Below are positions 1 through 6,535 of a stretch of DNA of 29,757 bases, piece by piece. The stretch's first letter is position 1, and each line of letters opens with the position of its first letter. Location: positions 1 to 29,757 of the forward strand of contig DEHC01000084.1 of assembly GCA_002351705.1 (NCBI GenBank), read 5' to 3'. The position numbers and the translations under genes are program-made. The notes under the pieces are model-generated. The model saw nothing but the letters and a program-made list of their open reading frames with translations, did no database searches and was not told the DNA's origin. Source of the DNA: Gammaproteobacteria bacterium UBA2810 (GTDB lineage: Bacteria; Pseudomonadota; Gammaproteobacteria; Enterobacterales; Succinivibrionaceae).

Positions 1-52
1 TAAAACATCCGCCTACTCGATTACATACTCTTAAACTTATCCTTCGTGTATC

Positions 53-84
53 TTTACTTAACGCCTGCGTTACTATACTAAAAT
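53..84 (+). promoter_or_regulatory. Possible promoter upstream of the HAD phosphatase gene
   Basis: Bases 1-120 are AT-rich and hold no gene. A TTTACT (53-58) lies 15 bp before TATACT (74-79), with an overlapping TAAAAT (79-84) as an alternative -10. Both are only approximate sigma70 matches and the spacing is short. A 6-bp inverted repeat (83-88 with 113-118) brackets the bases just before the start codon. There is no clear Shine-Dalgarno sequence in front of the ATG at 121. Confidence 0.3.
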
Positions 85-120
85 CAGATCTGTATCTTTT
101 TAAGCTTCAGGTTCTGATCT

Positions 121-1041
121 ATGTCGATGAATATCTCTCCGGTCATTGCAATCTGCTATGACTTTGACGGCACGCTGAGCCCCGGGAACATGCAGGAGCA
201 CGGCTTCCTGCAGGAACTCGGCATGGAACCTGAGGAATTCTGGCTCAAATGCGAGGATTTCTGCCGCCGGCGCCGCGTGGACCGGGTGCTTGGCTATATG
301 AGGTTCATGCTCGAGGAGGCAGGGGCGAAGGGGCTGAAAGTCACGAGGAGCATGCTCCGGGAGTTCGGCAGCCGCATACCGCTTTTCCCCGGGATGGACT
401 CGTCATGGTTCGCGCGGATCTCCGGGCTCGGCGCCGCCTCCGGAATTGAGATCAGGCATTACATCATCTCCTCGGGGCTCCGCGAGATGATCGAGGGCGT
501 CAGCATCGAGGGCCTGGAGTTCAGCAGGTTCTTCCACAATATTTTCGCCTCATCCTATATCTACGGCGATGACGAGAGCGCGCTGTGGCCTGCCATGGCA
601 GTGAACTACACCGGAAAGACCCAGTTCCTGTTCAGAATAAGCAAGGGCTGCGAGAACATTGACGATGACCGTACGGTAAACCAGCTTGTTTCCGAGAATA
701 TCAGGACGGTTCCGCTCTCGAACATGATCTATGTCGGCGACGGCTCGACAGACATCCCGTGCATGAAGCTCATCAGGAATTTCGGCGGCAGGGCGGTTTC
801 CGTATATGATCCGTCAAAGACCGTGGCGAGGCGCCTTGCACATGAGATTGTCTCCTGCGGCAGGGCAGACATAGCTGCTCCGGCGGATTACCGCAAGGGA
901 GGTATCCTGGACAGCGCGGTGAGCAGGATGGTCTCGTCCATCATTTACAATATTGAGCTCAGGACCTTCGCAAGGACTGAGTGCATCAGGGAGAAACAGC
1001 TGAAGAAGCGCTGGCAGAGCGCAGAGCGGGCAGAGGCGTGA
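121..1041 (+). CDS. HAD-family hydrolase (haloacid dehalogenase-like phosphatase)
   Basis: A 306-residue soluble protein of the HAD superfamily, most likely a phosphatase acting on an unknown small phosphorylated metabolite. Motif I, DFDGT, is at residues 14-18; its two aspartates are the nucleophile and the general acid/base of the family. A Ser-rich motif II (IISSG) follows near residue 117. A lysine in the GKTQFLF stretch near 166 is a candidate motif III. The acidic motif IV, GDGSTDIPC, lies near 206. The long insert between motifs I and II is a cap domain that would set substrate choice. No transmembrane segment or signal peptide is visible. The ATG at 121 gives a full-length protein although it lacks a good ribosome-binding site; an ATG two codons later is an alternative. 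The gene stands alone and converges on maoP, so the context does not give the substrate. Confidence 0.85.
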   Translation: MSMNISPVIAICYDFDGTLSPGNMQEHGFLQELGMEPEEFWLKCEDFCRRRRVDRVLGYMRFMLEEAGAKGLKVTRSMLREFGSRIPLFPGMDSSWFARISGLGAASGIEIRHYIISSGLREMIEGVSIEGLEFSRFFHNIFASSYIYGDDESALWPAMAVNYTGKTQFLFRISKGCENIDDDRTVNQLVSENIRTVPLSNMIYVGDGSTDIPCMKLIRNFGGRAVSVYDPSKTVARRLAHEIVSCGRADIAAPADYRKGGILDSAVSRMVSSIIYNIELRTFARTECIREKQLKKRWQSAERAEA

Positions 1042-1069
1042 GAGATGGGCATGGATGCCCCTCAGGAAT

Positions 1070-1093
1070 CTGCCTCCGAACAGGCGGAGGCAG
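1070..1093. other. 9-bp hairpin between the convergent HAD and maoP genes
   Basis: CTGCCTCCG (1070-1078) and CGGAGGCAG (1085-1093) form a perfect 9-bp stem with a 6-nt loop. It lies between the stop of the HAD gene and the stop of maoP. Neither strand has a T-tract after it, so it is not a canonical intrinsic terminator. It may stabilise transcript ends or assist Rho-dependent termination. Confidence 0.45.
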
Positions 1094-1147
1094 AGCGGGC
1101 ATGCGGCCTACAGTCAGAAAATCCTCCCTGACCGCATCCGGGAGTTC

Positions 1148-1546
1148 TTACAGAGCTGATGAGTCTCCGGAATCATCTCCGCCCATGTCGCCCGAGGAGC
1201 TCATGGCGACATCATTCTTGTTGTCGCAGAGGCGGTGGATGCGGCGCGGTCCGATGGCTACGAGGTACTTGGCCATGATCATGGCATGATCATTGGCATA
1301 GACGCCGTCATCAAGAGCCTGCTTGAAGTCGCCGGAGGTCTCCTTCAGCTCCTTCAGGAACTCCTTCTCCTCGCTGGTGGAGGCTTTTCTTTCGCCGCTG
1401 TAGATTGCGGTCATGGCCTCGCCGTCATTCTCGAGTACTGCTGACTCCCTTACCGAGAAATGGCCGCTTCTTCTGATGCCGCGCGGGAAGTGGACAAAAT
1501 CATTAAAGCTCTTCTCTGACTTGAAACTCTGATCTGCTTTGCTCAT
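1148..1546 (-). CDS. maoP: MaoP / DUF413 family macrodomain Ori organisation protein
   Basis: A 132-residue protein of the DUF413 family, whose E. coli member MaoP (YifE) organises the Ori macrodomain of the chromosome together with the maoS site. The diagnostic core is present: FPRGIRRSGHFSVRES near residues 19-34, VLENDGEAM just after, a G-E-R turn followed by S-E-E-K near residue 57, and a closing MAKYLVAIGPRRIHRLC segment near 90-107. The C-terminus is acidic and Ser/Gly/Asp-rich, as in the E. coli protein. The reading frame extends upstream to 1648, but the extra 34 residues are hydrophobic and not family-like, so I chose the internal ATG at 1546, which matches the family's N-terminus. 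It lies 76 bp downstream of nagA on the same strand and could be partly co-transcribed, but there is no functional link. Confidence 0.85.
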   Translation of the reverse strand: MSKADQSFKSEKSFNDFVHFPRGIRRSGHFSVRESAVLENDGEAMTAIYSGERKASTSEEKEFLKELKETSGDFKQALDDGVYANDHAMIMAKYLVAIGPRRIHRLCDNKNDVAMSSSGDMGGDDSGDSSAL

Positions 1547-1622
1547 GATTGAAACCTGCAAAAAAACCGAAAGGATTTTATAGTCTGATTTGATAAATAT
1601 CAACACGCATATCAGCTGAAAC

Positions 1623-2759
1623 TCAATTTTCAGCGATAATTTTTTCATTTCTGATGACAGTCATCGAGCCGTCCCGGCGAAGCAGCAGCAGATCCCCGCT
1701 CTCTCCGGGCTTCGGAACTGCGCTGTAGCCGGCGAGCCTGATGCACCTTGCCGGGATCTCATTAGTCATCTTGAGCGCGTCTGATGGCCTTATGCCGATT
1801 TTCACGAGGTTCTGCATCGCGTCCTTCATGGTTATGACCGAGCCGCCGAGGGTTCCCGCGTCATCCGCGCAGAATCCGTCTGCAATGTGCAGCTCCTTGT
1901 CGCAGAACATGAATCTTTCCGGCTTCCCGCCGTTCCCAGCGGGGCAGAGCGCGTCAGTGACCGCATAGAGCCTCCCCGGCATCATCCTCGCCGCGGTCCT
2001 TATGAGTGGCGGGCTCACGTGGTGGAGATCAGGTATTATTCCGGCCATTATCGCGTGATCGTCGAGGATGGCGCCCACAACTCCCGGGGACCTCGCGCCC
2101 TCTATCCCCCTCATGCCGTTGAAAAGGTGGGTCGCTGTCCTGAACGCGTCGAGCTTCCTCGCGACCTGCTCGTAGGTGAGGTCGCTGTGTCCTATGGAGA
2201 GCGTTATTCCGGCACGGTTTAGCTCCGCCATCTGCCTGTCGGTCATCATTTCAGGAGAGGCGGTCATCATGGCAACCGCGCTGTGGTGGTGGAGAATGAA
2301 CTCCAGGGTGTCATCGGTGAGCGGCCTGATGTAGTCGCTGTTGTGTATCCCGCATTTCCCGCGGCTGATGAAAGGTCCCTCGAGGTGGATGCCGGCGACT
2401 GCCGAGTCGCTCCTTGTCATGTAGCGCTCCGTCGCCGCAATTGCATTCCTGAGCTTCTGCTCGTCCGAGGTGACGAGCGTCGGGCAGAACTTCGTCGTGC
2501 CGTTCCTGAGTGCTGCCTGCTCCATGACCGAGAGAGTCCGCTCTGAAGGATCGTCGTTGAAGGTGACGCCGCCGAAGCCGTTTACCTGAACATCGACAAA
2601 ACCGTGGGTGATCAGGCACTCTCCTGCGTTCAGATCCCCGTCTGCGGCCTTTCTGTAGAAATCCTGCCGCTCCCTTCCCGTGATTTTCCCGTTTTCAAGA
2701 GTCAGGGTATAAAGCCCGGAGAGCTCGTCTGAGGCAAGGGCGGCATTTATGATCTTCAC
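1623..2759 (-). CDS. nagA: N-acetylglucosamine-6-phosphate deacetylase
   Basis: NagA removes the acetyl group from GlcNAc-6-phosphate in the cytoplasm, giving glucosamine-6-phosphate for glycolysis or cell-wall recycling. It is an amidohydrolase-fold enzyme. Visible landmarks, numbered from the GTG start, are GFVDVQVNGFGG near residue 53, the metal ligand Glu in HLEGPF near 127, metal ligand His in IGHSDLTYE near 191, substrate-binding ATHLFNGM near 211, and the catalytic Asp in AVTDALCPAG near 270. At about 378 residues it matches the usual length. The frame is open to a TTG at 2795, but that codon overlaps a TATAAT box; the GTG at 2759 leaves a short leader containing GGAAAAG and gives an N-terminus (VKIINAALAS) that fits the family. 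No nagB, nagC or nagE is adjacent, so amino-sugar genes are split in this genome. Confidence 0.93.
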   Translation of the reverse strand: MKIINAALASDELSGLYTLTLENGKITGRERQDFYRKAADGDLNAGECLITHGFVDVQVNGFGGVTFNDDPSERTLSVMEQAALRNGTTKFCPTLVTSDEQKLRNAIAATERYMTRSDSAVAGIHLEGPFISRGKCGIHNSDYIRPLTDDTLEFILHHHSAVAMMTASPEMMTDRQMAELNRAGITLSIGHSDLTYEQVARKLDAFRTATHLFNGMRGIEGARSPGVVGAILDDHAIMAGIIPDLHHVSPPLIRTAARMMPGRLYAVTDALCPAGNGGKPERFMFCDKELHIADGFCADDAGTLGGSVITMKDAMQNLVKIGIRPSDALKMTNEIPARCIRLAGYSAVPKPGESGDLLLLRRDGSMTVIRNEKIIAEN

Positions 2760-2794
2760 TTTTCTTTTCCAGAACCAGACCTGAACTGTTGTCA

Positions 2795-2800
2795 ATTATA
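2795..2800 (-). promoter_or_regulatory. nagA -10 box (TATAAT)
   Basis: A perfect TATAAT on the minus strand lies 36 bp upstream of the chosen GTG start of nagA. No good -35 is visible 16-18 bp upstream. It implies a transcription start near 2788 and argues against translation starting at the TTG overlapping this box. Confidence 0.55.
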
Positions 2801-2836
2801 CTGTCAGGGCTCCGGTTTTTCCTGAATGCACCGCCG

Positions 2837-2864
2837 CGGTGAAAGCCTGCCGGGGCTTTCACCG
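2837..2864. promoter_or_regulatory. 11-bp perfect inverted repeat in the nagA-azlC divergent region, possible operator
   Basis: CGGTGAAAGCC (2837-2847) is repeated in inverted orientation at 2854-2864 with a 6-bp spacer. It covers the -35 area of the azlC promoter (its -10 is at 2882-2887) and lies behind the nagA promoter. The symmetry and placement suit a dimeric repressor site. No T-tract follows on either strand, so it is not a simple terminator. The regulator is not identifiable from the window. Confidence 0.45.
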
Positions 2865-2878
2865 GCTCCTGCGGAATG

Positions 2879-2887
2879 TGCTAGAAT
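2879..2887 (+). promoter_or_regulatory. azlCD extended -10 promoter element
   Basis: TGCTAGAAT is an extended -10 motif (TGn plus TAGAAT). The same 11 bases, TGTGCTAGAAT, occur upstream of glnS. The -35 region here is poor and coincides with the inverted repeat at 2837-2864. Confidence 0.5.
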
Positions 2888-2924
2888 GAAAGCTTCCACT
2901 TGATTCTTAAGTGCGGGCAGTTGC

Positions 2925-3719
2925 ATGAGCGAAACAGAAAGGGATAATTCTCTCCCGTCCGGCAGATCCCAGGAGAAGGCCAGTCAGGGCGGCAATGCGG
3001 GAAGATCGGCGCTTGCCGCGTTCCCCGTAACTCTTCCAGTCATGGCCGGCTATCTGTTCCTCGGCATTTCCTACGGCATCTACTGCCATTCGCTGGGCCT
3101 TTCCTGGTTCTATCCCATAGTCATTGCAGCATGCGTTTACGCCGGATCGGCAGAATTCGTGCTTGCAAACTTCCTCATGGGCGGGTTCCATCCGCTCTCG
3201 GTGTTCATCATGATCTTCGTCATCAACGCGAGGCACCTGTTTTACGGCCTTTCCATGCTTGAGAAATTTGCCGGTCTCGGCTGGAAAAGGCTTTACCTGA
3301 TTTTCGGGATGACTGACGAGACCTTCTCTATCAACTACGCGATTGAGCCTCCCCGGGGTGCTGACCGGGGCTGGTTCATGTTTTTCATAACTCTCTACAA
3401 CCATTTCTACTGGGTTGCAGGCGCCGGCCTGGGCTGGGTTATAGGTGACATGCTCACCGGGCAGATAAAGGGCGTCTCATTTGTGATGACAGCCCTTTTC
3501 GTTGTTATTTTCATGGAGCAGTGGCTGAAGGACGCAAACCATATTCCGGCATGCCTCGGAATAGCGCTCACGGTCATCTGCGTCCTGCTCTTCGGGCGGG
3601 AGAATTTTGTCATTCCGTCCATGGCCGCGATCTGCCTGCTGCTCCTTGTCCTGAGGCCGGTGCTCAGAAATACCGGGAAGAAGGCCGGCGGCAGTAAGAG
3701 GGCGGAGGAGAGGAGATGA
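2925..3719 (+). CDS. azlC: AzlC family branched-chain amino acid exporter, large subunit
   Basis: A 264-residue inner-membrane protein of the AzlC (YgaZ) family. With AzlD it forms an exporter of branched-chain amino acids such as valine. After a hydrophilic N-terminal tail of about 30 residues come several hydrophobic helices. Family landmarks are GISYGIYCHSLGLSW near residue 48, the AGSAEF turn near 73, INARHLFYGLSM near 100, and FGMTDETFS near 126. The C-terminal tail is basic. The 3' end overlaps azlD by four bases (ATGA), which indicates translational coupling of the two subunits. The first ATG of the frame was used; its ribosome-binding site is weak. Confidence 0.93.
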   Translation: MSETERDNSLPSGRSQEKASQGGNAGRSALAAFPVTLPVMAGYLFLGISYGIYCHSLGLSWFYPIVIAACVYAGSAEFVLANFLMGGFHPLSVFIMIFVINARHLFYGLSMLEKFAGLGWKRLYLIFGMTDETFSINYAIEPPRGADRGWFMFFITLYNHFYWVAGAGLGWVIGDMLTGQIKGVSFVMTALFVVIFMEQWLKDANHIPACLGIALTVICVLLFGRENFVIPSMAAICLLLLVLRPVLRNTGKKAGGSKRAEERR

Positions 3720-4045
3720 ACGGGGAGCAGCAGGCAGTTATCATCGTGCTGGCAGTCGCCGCAACACTTCTGACAAGGGCCATTCCATTCATCATCTTCC
3801 CGGAGGGAAAGGAGCGCCCGCAGACCGTGCTCTACCTCGGCAGGGTGCTTCCCGCAGCTGTTTTCGGCTTTCTTGTCGTGTTCTGCCTCAAGGACACAGA
3901 CTTCACCGCGGGCGCGTACGGCGTCCCGGAAATGCTTTCTGCTGCCGTAACCGCTGCTGTGCATGTGCTTTTACGCAACATGATGGTTTCGATTGCATCA
4001 GGCTCCCTTCTATATATTGTTCTCGTGAATTTCGTCACCGGCTGA
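3716..4045 (+). CDS. azlD: AzlD family branched-chain amino acid exporter, small subunit
   Basis: A 109-residue membrane protein of the AzlD (YgaH) family, the small partner of AzlC. It has about four hydrophobic segments, with the LLTRAIPFIIFP motif near residue 18 typical of the family. The start ATG overlaps the azlC stop as ATGA. No terminator separates it from the glnS promoter region, so read-through into glnS is possible. Confidence 0.92.
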   Translation: MNGEQQAVIIVLAVAATLLTRAIPFIIFPEGKERPQTVLYLGRVLPAAVFGFLVVFCLKDTDFTAGAYGVPEMLSAAVTAAVHVLLRNMMVSIASGSLLYIVLVNFVTG

Positions 4046-4064
4046 GGCTCGTTTCCCGCGGCTG

Positions 4065-4093
4065 TTTCTGCCTGATCGCTGTTGTGCTAGAAT
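4065..4093 (+). promoter_or_regulatory. glnS promoter with extended -10
   Basis: TTTCTG (4065-4070) is a weak -35, 17 bp before TAGAAT (4088-4093). The -10 is extended by TGC, giving TGCTAGAAT. The identical 11-mer TGTGCTAGAAT precedes azlC. The start codon of glnS is 31 bp downstream. Confidence 0.55.
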
Positions 4094-4123
4094 TGCAGTG
4101 GTTTCTATTAGGATTTTTTTGTC

Positions 4124-5800
4124 ATGGCAGAAGAAGAGAAAAAAGCAGCTCCGGTCAATTTTATCCGTCAGATTATTGATGCGGATCTGGCATCAGGCAA
4201 GGTCGATCATGTGGTAACCAGATTCCCGCCGGAACCGAACGGCTATCTTCACATCGGCCATGCCAAGTCGATCTGTCTCAATTTCGGGATAGCGCAGGAT
4301 TATCACGGAAAGTGCAACCTGCGCTTCGATGACACCAACCCGGCCAAGGAAGGGCAGGAGTATGTCGACTCCATCAAGCGCGATGTCGAGTGGCTCGGGT
4401 TCAAATGGGACGGTGAGCCGCATTTCTCCTCGGATTATTTCGACAGGCTCTACGGCTTCGCCATCGAGCTTATCAACAAGGGGCTGGCCTATGTTGACGA
4501 GCTATCTCCCGATGAGATCCGCGAGTACCGCGGCACCCTCACCGAGCCCGGAAAGAATTCCCCCTACCGCGACAGAAGCGTTGAGGAGAACCTAGCCCTT
4601 TTCGAGAAGATGAAGAACGGTGAGTTCGCCGAGGGCAAGGCCTGCCTCAGGGCGAAGATCGACATGTCCTCAAGCTTCATGTGCATGCGCGATCCGGTCA
4701 TCTACCGCATCAAGTTCGCCGAGCACCACCGCACCGGAAACAAGTGGTGCATCTACCCGATGTACGACTTCACCCACTGCCTCTCTGACGCCATTGAGGG
4801 AATTACCCATTCCATCTGCACACTTGAGTTCCAGGACAACAGGCGCCTCTATGACTGGGTCATCGAGCATGTCTCGGCCCCGAGCCAGCCCCATCAGTAC
4901 GAGTTCAGCCGCCTCAACCTCGAGTACTGCCTCACTTCGAAGAGGAAGCTCAACCTTCTTGTGACCAACGGCATTGTGGACGGCTGGGACGATCCGCGCC
5001 TTGCCACCATCTCCGGCATGAGGAGGAGAGGCTTCACCCCGGCTGCCATCCGCGAGTTCTGCAGGAGGATCGGCGTCACCAAGCAGGACAACACCGTCGA
5101 GATCTCCGCTCTCGAGACCTGCGTGAGGGATGATCTCAACGAGCACGCAAAGCGCGCCATGGCCGTCCTTCACCCGCTGAAGCTCGTCATCGACAACTAT
5201 CCTGAGGATAAGACCGAGGAGATTTCCGCGCCCAACCATCCGCAGAAGCCGGAGATGGGCGAGAGGAAGCTTCCTTTCGGCAGGGAGCTTTTCATCGAGC
5301 AGGATGATTTCCGCGAGAGCGCCAACAAGCAGTACAAGCGCCTGGTGCTCGGGAAAGCCGTACGTCTCCGCTATGCCTACGCAGTAGTCGCAGACTCCTG
5401 CGAGAAGAACGATGCGGGGGAGATTACCGCAGTCCACTGCCATTATTTCCCGGAGTCGCTCGGGCAGGATCCCGAGGGAGTGAAGGTCCGCGGCGTCATC
5501 CACTGGGTATCGGCCGCCGGGAGCGAGGAGGCAGAGGTCAGGCTGTTTGACCGCCTCTTCACCGTGCCTGATCCGGGGAGCGCTGAGGATTTCCTCTCCG
5601 TGGTCAACAAGGACTCCGTTACCGTTATCCCGGGGGCAAGGATCGAGAAGTCGCTTGAGGGCGCAGTTCCAGGTGAGGCTTACCAGTTCGAGCGCACCGG
5701 CTATTTCTGCGCTGACTCGAAGCTCTCGAAGCCGGGGCATCCCGTATTCAACCAGACTGTAGCCCTCAAGGACACCGTGAAGAAGGCTGTCCAGGCATAG
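4124..5800 (+). CDS. glnS: Glutaminyl-tRNA synthetase
   Basis: A 558-residue class I aminoacyl-tRNA synthetase that charges tRNA-Gln with glutamine in the cytoplasm. The HIGH signature sits at residues 43-46 within PPEPNGYLHIGHAKS. The KMSKS-type loop is TSKRKLNLL near residue 272, where E. coli has MSKRKLNLL, so the methionine is replaced by threonine. Further GlnRS hallmarks are RFDDTNP, the DFTHCLSD segment, RRRGFTPAAIREFC and the C-terminal beta-barrel anticodon domain with GVIHWVSA and FERTGYFCAD. Its length matches the E. coli enzyme (about 554). It reads as GlnRS rather than the related GluRS because of the GlnRS-specific C-terminal barrel. The ATG at 4124 follows a T-rich stretch without a strong Shine-Dalgarno. 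Confidence 0.97.
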   Translation: MAEEEKKAAPVNFIRQIIDADLASGKVDHVVTRFPPEPNGYLHIGHAKSICLNFGIAQDYHGKCNLRFDDTNPAKEGQEYVDSIKRDVEWLGFKWDGEPHFSSDYFDRLYGFAIELINKGLAYVDELSPDEIREYRGTLTEPGKNSPYRDRSVEENLALFEKMKNGEFAEGKACLRAKIDMSSSFMCMRDPVIYRIKFAEHHRTGNKWCIYPMYDFTHCLSDAIEGITHSICTLEFQDNRRLYDWVIEHVSAPSQPHQYEFSRLNLEYCLTSKRKLNLLVTNGIVDGWDDPRLATISGMRRRGFTPAAIREFCRRIGVTKQDNTVEISALETCVRDDLNEHAKRAMAVLHPLKLVIDNYPEDKTEEISAPNHPQKPEMGERKLPFGRELFIEQDDFRESANKQYKRLVLGKAVRLRYAYAVVADSCEKNDAGEITAVHCHYFPESLGQDPEGVKVRGVIHWVSAAGSEEAEVRLFDRLFTVPDPGSAEDFLSVVNKDSVTVIPGARIEKSLEGAVPGEAYQFERTGYFCADSKLSKPGHPVFNQTVALKDTVKKAVQA

Positions 5801-5816
5801 GGCATAGCCTTTCATG

Positions 5817-5839
5817 CGGCCGGCGTCGCCTGCCGGCCG
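5817..5839 (+). other. GC-rich hairpin after glnS
   Basis: CGGCCGGC (5817-5824) pairs with GCCGGCCG (5832-5839) around a 7-nt loop, 16 bp after the glnS stop. No T-tract follows; the intrinsic terminator is about 40 bp further on. It may protect the 3' end of the glnS message. Confidence 0.4.
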
Positions 5840-5874
5840 TTCCGTCATGGGCCAAGGTCCTCACGCATTGAATA

Positions 5875-5912
5875 AAAAAACAGCCGGCATTTTTCACGCC
5901 GGCTGTTTTTTT
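5875..5912. terminator. Bidirectional intrinsic terminator between glnS and fldA
   Basis: ACAGCCGGC (5880-5888) and GCCGGCTGT (5898-5906) form a 9-bp stem with a 9-nt loop. A run of A precedes it and a run of T follows it, so it serves both the plus-strand glnS transcript and the minus-strand fldA transcript. Confidence 0.92.
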
Positions 5913-5938
5913 AATCCTGTCCTTAAAAGGACCGGTGA

Positions 5939-6466
5939 TCAGACTAGCTGATCAAGGCACATTTCCTCGCGGAGCTGGTTGCACCATTTCTTGATGCGCT
6001 CGTCGGTCTTCTCGGGCTGCCTGTCCTCGTCAATTGCGAGTCCGACAAAGTGACCGTCCTCGTCAACGGCGGTTGACTGCTCGAAGCTGTATCCCTCAGT
6101 AGGCCAGCTTCCTACGATTACTCCCTTGTCCTTGAGGACTGCGTCGCGGATGGTTCCCATCGCGTTGACGAAATAATCGGTATAGTCTTCCTGATCGCCG
6201 CAGCCGAAAATGGCGACAATCTTGCCGTCCAGGTTCAGCTTCTGGAACTCAGGGAAGAAAGCGTCCCAGTCGCTCTGGAGCTCGCCCTGATACCAGGTAG
6301 GGCAGCCGAGGATCAGGAAGTCATATGGGTCAAAGTCTTCTTTCTTTGCTTTTCTGATATCGTGAAGATCAACCAGGTTCTTGCCGAGCTCGGCCTGGAT
6401 CTTCTTTGCCACAGTTTCTGTGTTTCCTGTATCTGAACCGTAAAACAATCCAACAGGTGCTGTCAT
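5939..6466 (-). CDS. fldA: Flavodoxin, long-chain type
   Basis: A 175-residue cytoplasmic FMN protein that carries single electrons at low potential, for example to activate radical-SAM enzymes. The phosphate-binding loop GSDTGNTE is at residues 10-17. The FMN-stacking residues are Trp58 and Tyr59 (in TWYQGE) and Tyr95 (in QEDYTDYF). The loop inserted in the last strand (about residues 120-140) makes it the long-chain class, matching E. coli FldA in length. The start ATG has a good Shine-Dalgarno (GGAGAG) five bases upstream. It lies 69 bp after the sppA stop and has its own candidate promoter there, and it ends at the shared bidirectional terminator. Confidence 0.95.
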   Translation of the reverse strand: MTAPVGLFYGSDTGNTETVAKKIQAELGKNLVDLHDIRKAKKEDFDPYDFLILGCPTWYQGELQSDWDAFFPEFQKLNLDGKIVAIFGCGDQEDYTDYFVNAMGTIRDAVLKDKGVIVGSWPTEGYSFEQSTAVDEDGHFVGLAIDEDRQPEKTDERIKKWCNQLREEMCLDQLV

Positions 6467-6496
6467 AATTCTCTCCGAAAAATACCCAGTTCTAAT

Positions 6497-6527
6497 ATTA
6501 TCATCGATTGGGCTGGATTCAAGTCAA
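6497..6527 (-). promoter_or_regulatory. fldA promoter candidate
   Basis: On the minus strand TTGACT (6527-6522) is a near-consensus -35. GATAAT (6502-6497) follows after 19 bp, slightly longer than ideal. The fldA start codon is about 30 bp downstream. Confidence 0.5.
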
Positions 6528-6535
6528 TAATTTTT

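Noticed and set aside
1547..1648. Upstream extension of maoP to 1648
   Set aside because: The extra 34 residues are not found in the family as I know it, and the frame would overlap the 3' end of nagA; the ATG at 1546 gives the expected protein.
4670..5848. 392-codon open frame antisense to glnS
   Set aside because: It overlaps the unambiguous GlnRS gene completely, has no recognisable domain and no ribosome-binding site. It is a by-product of codon bias in a GC-rich gene.
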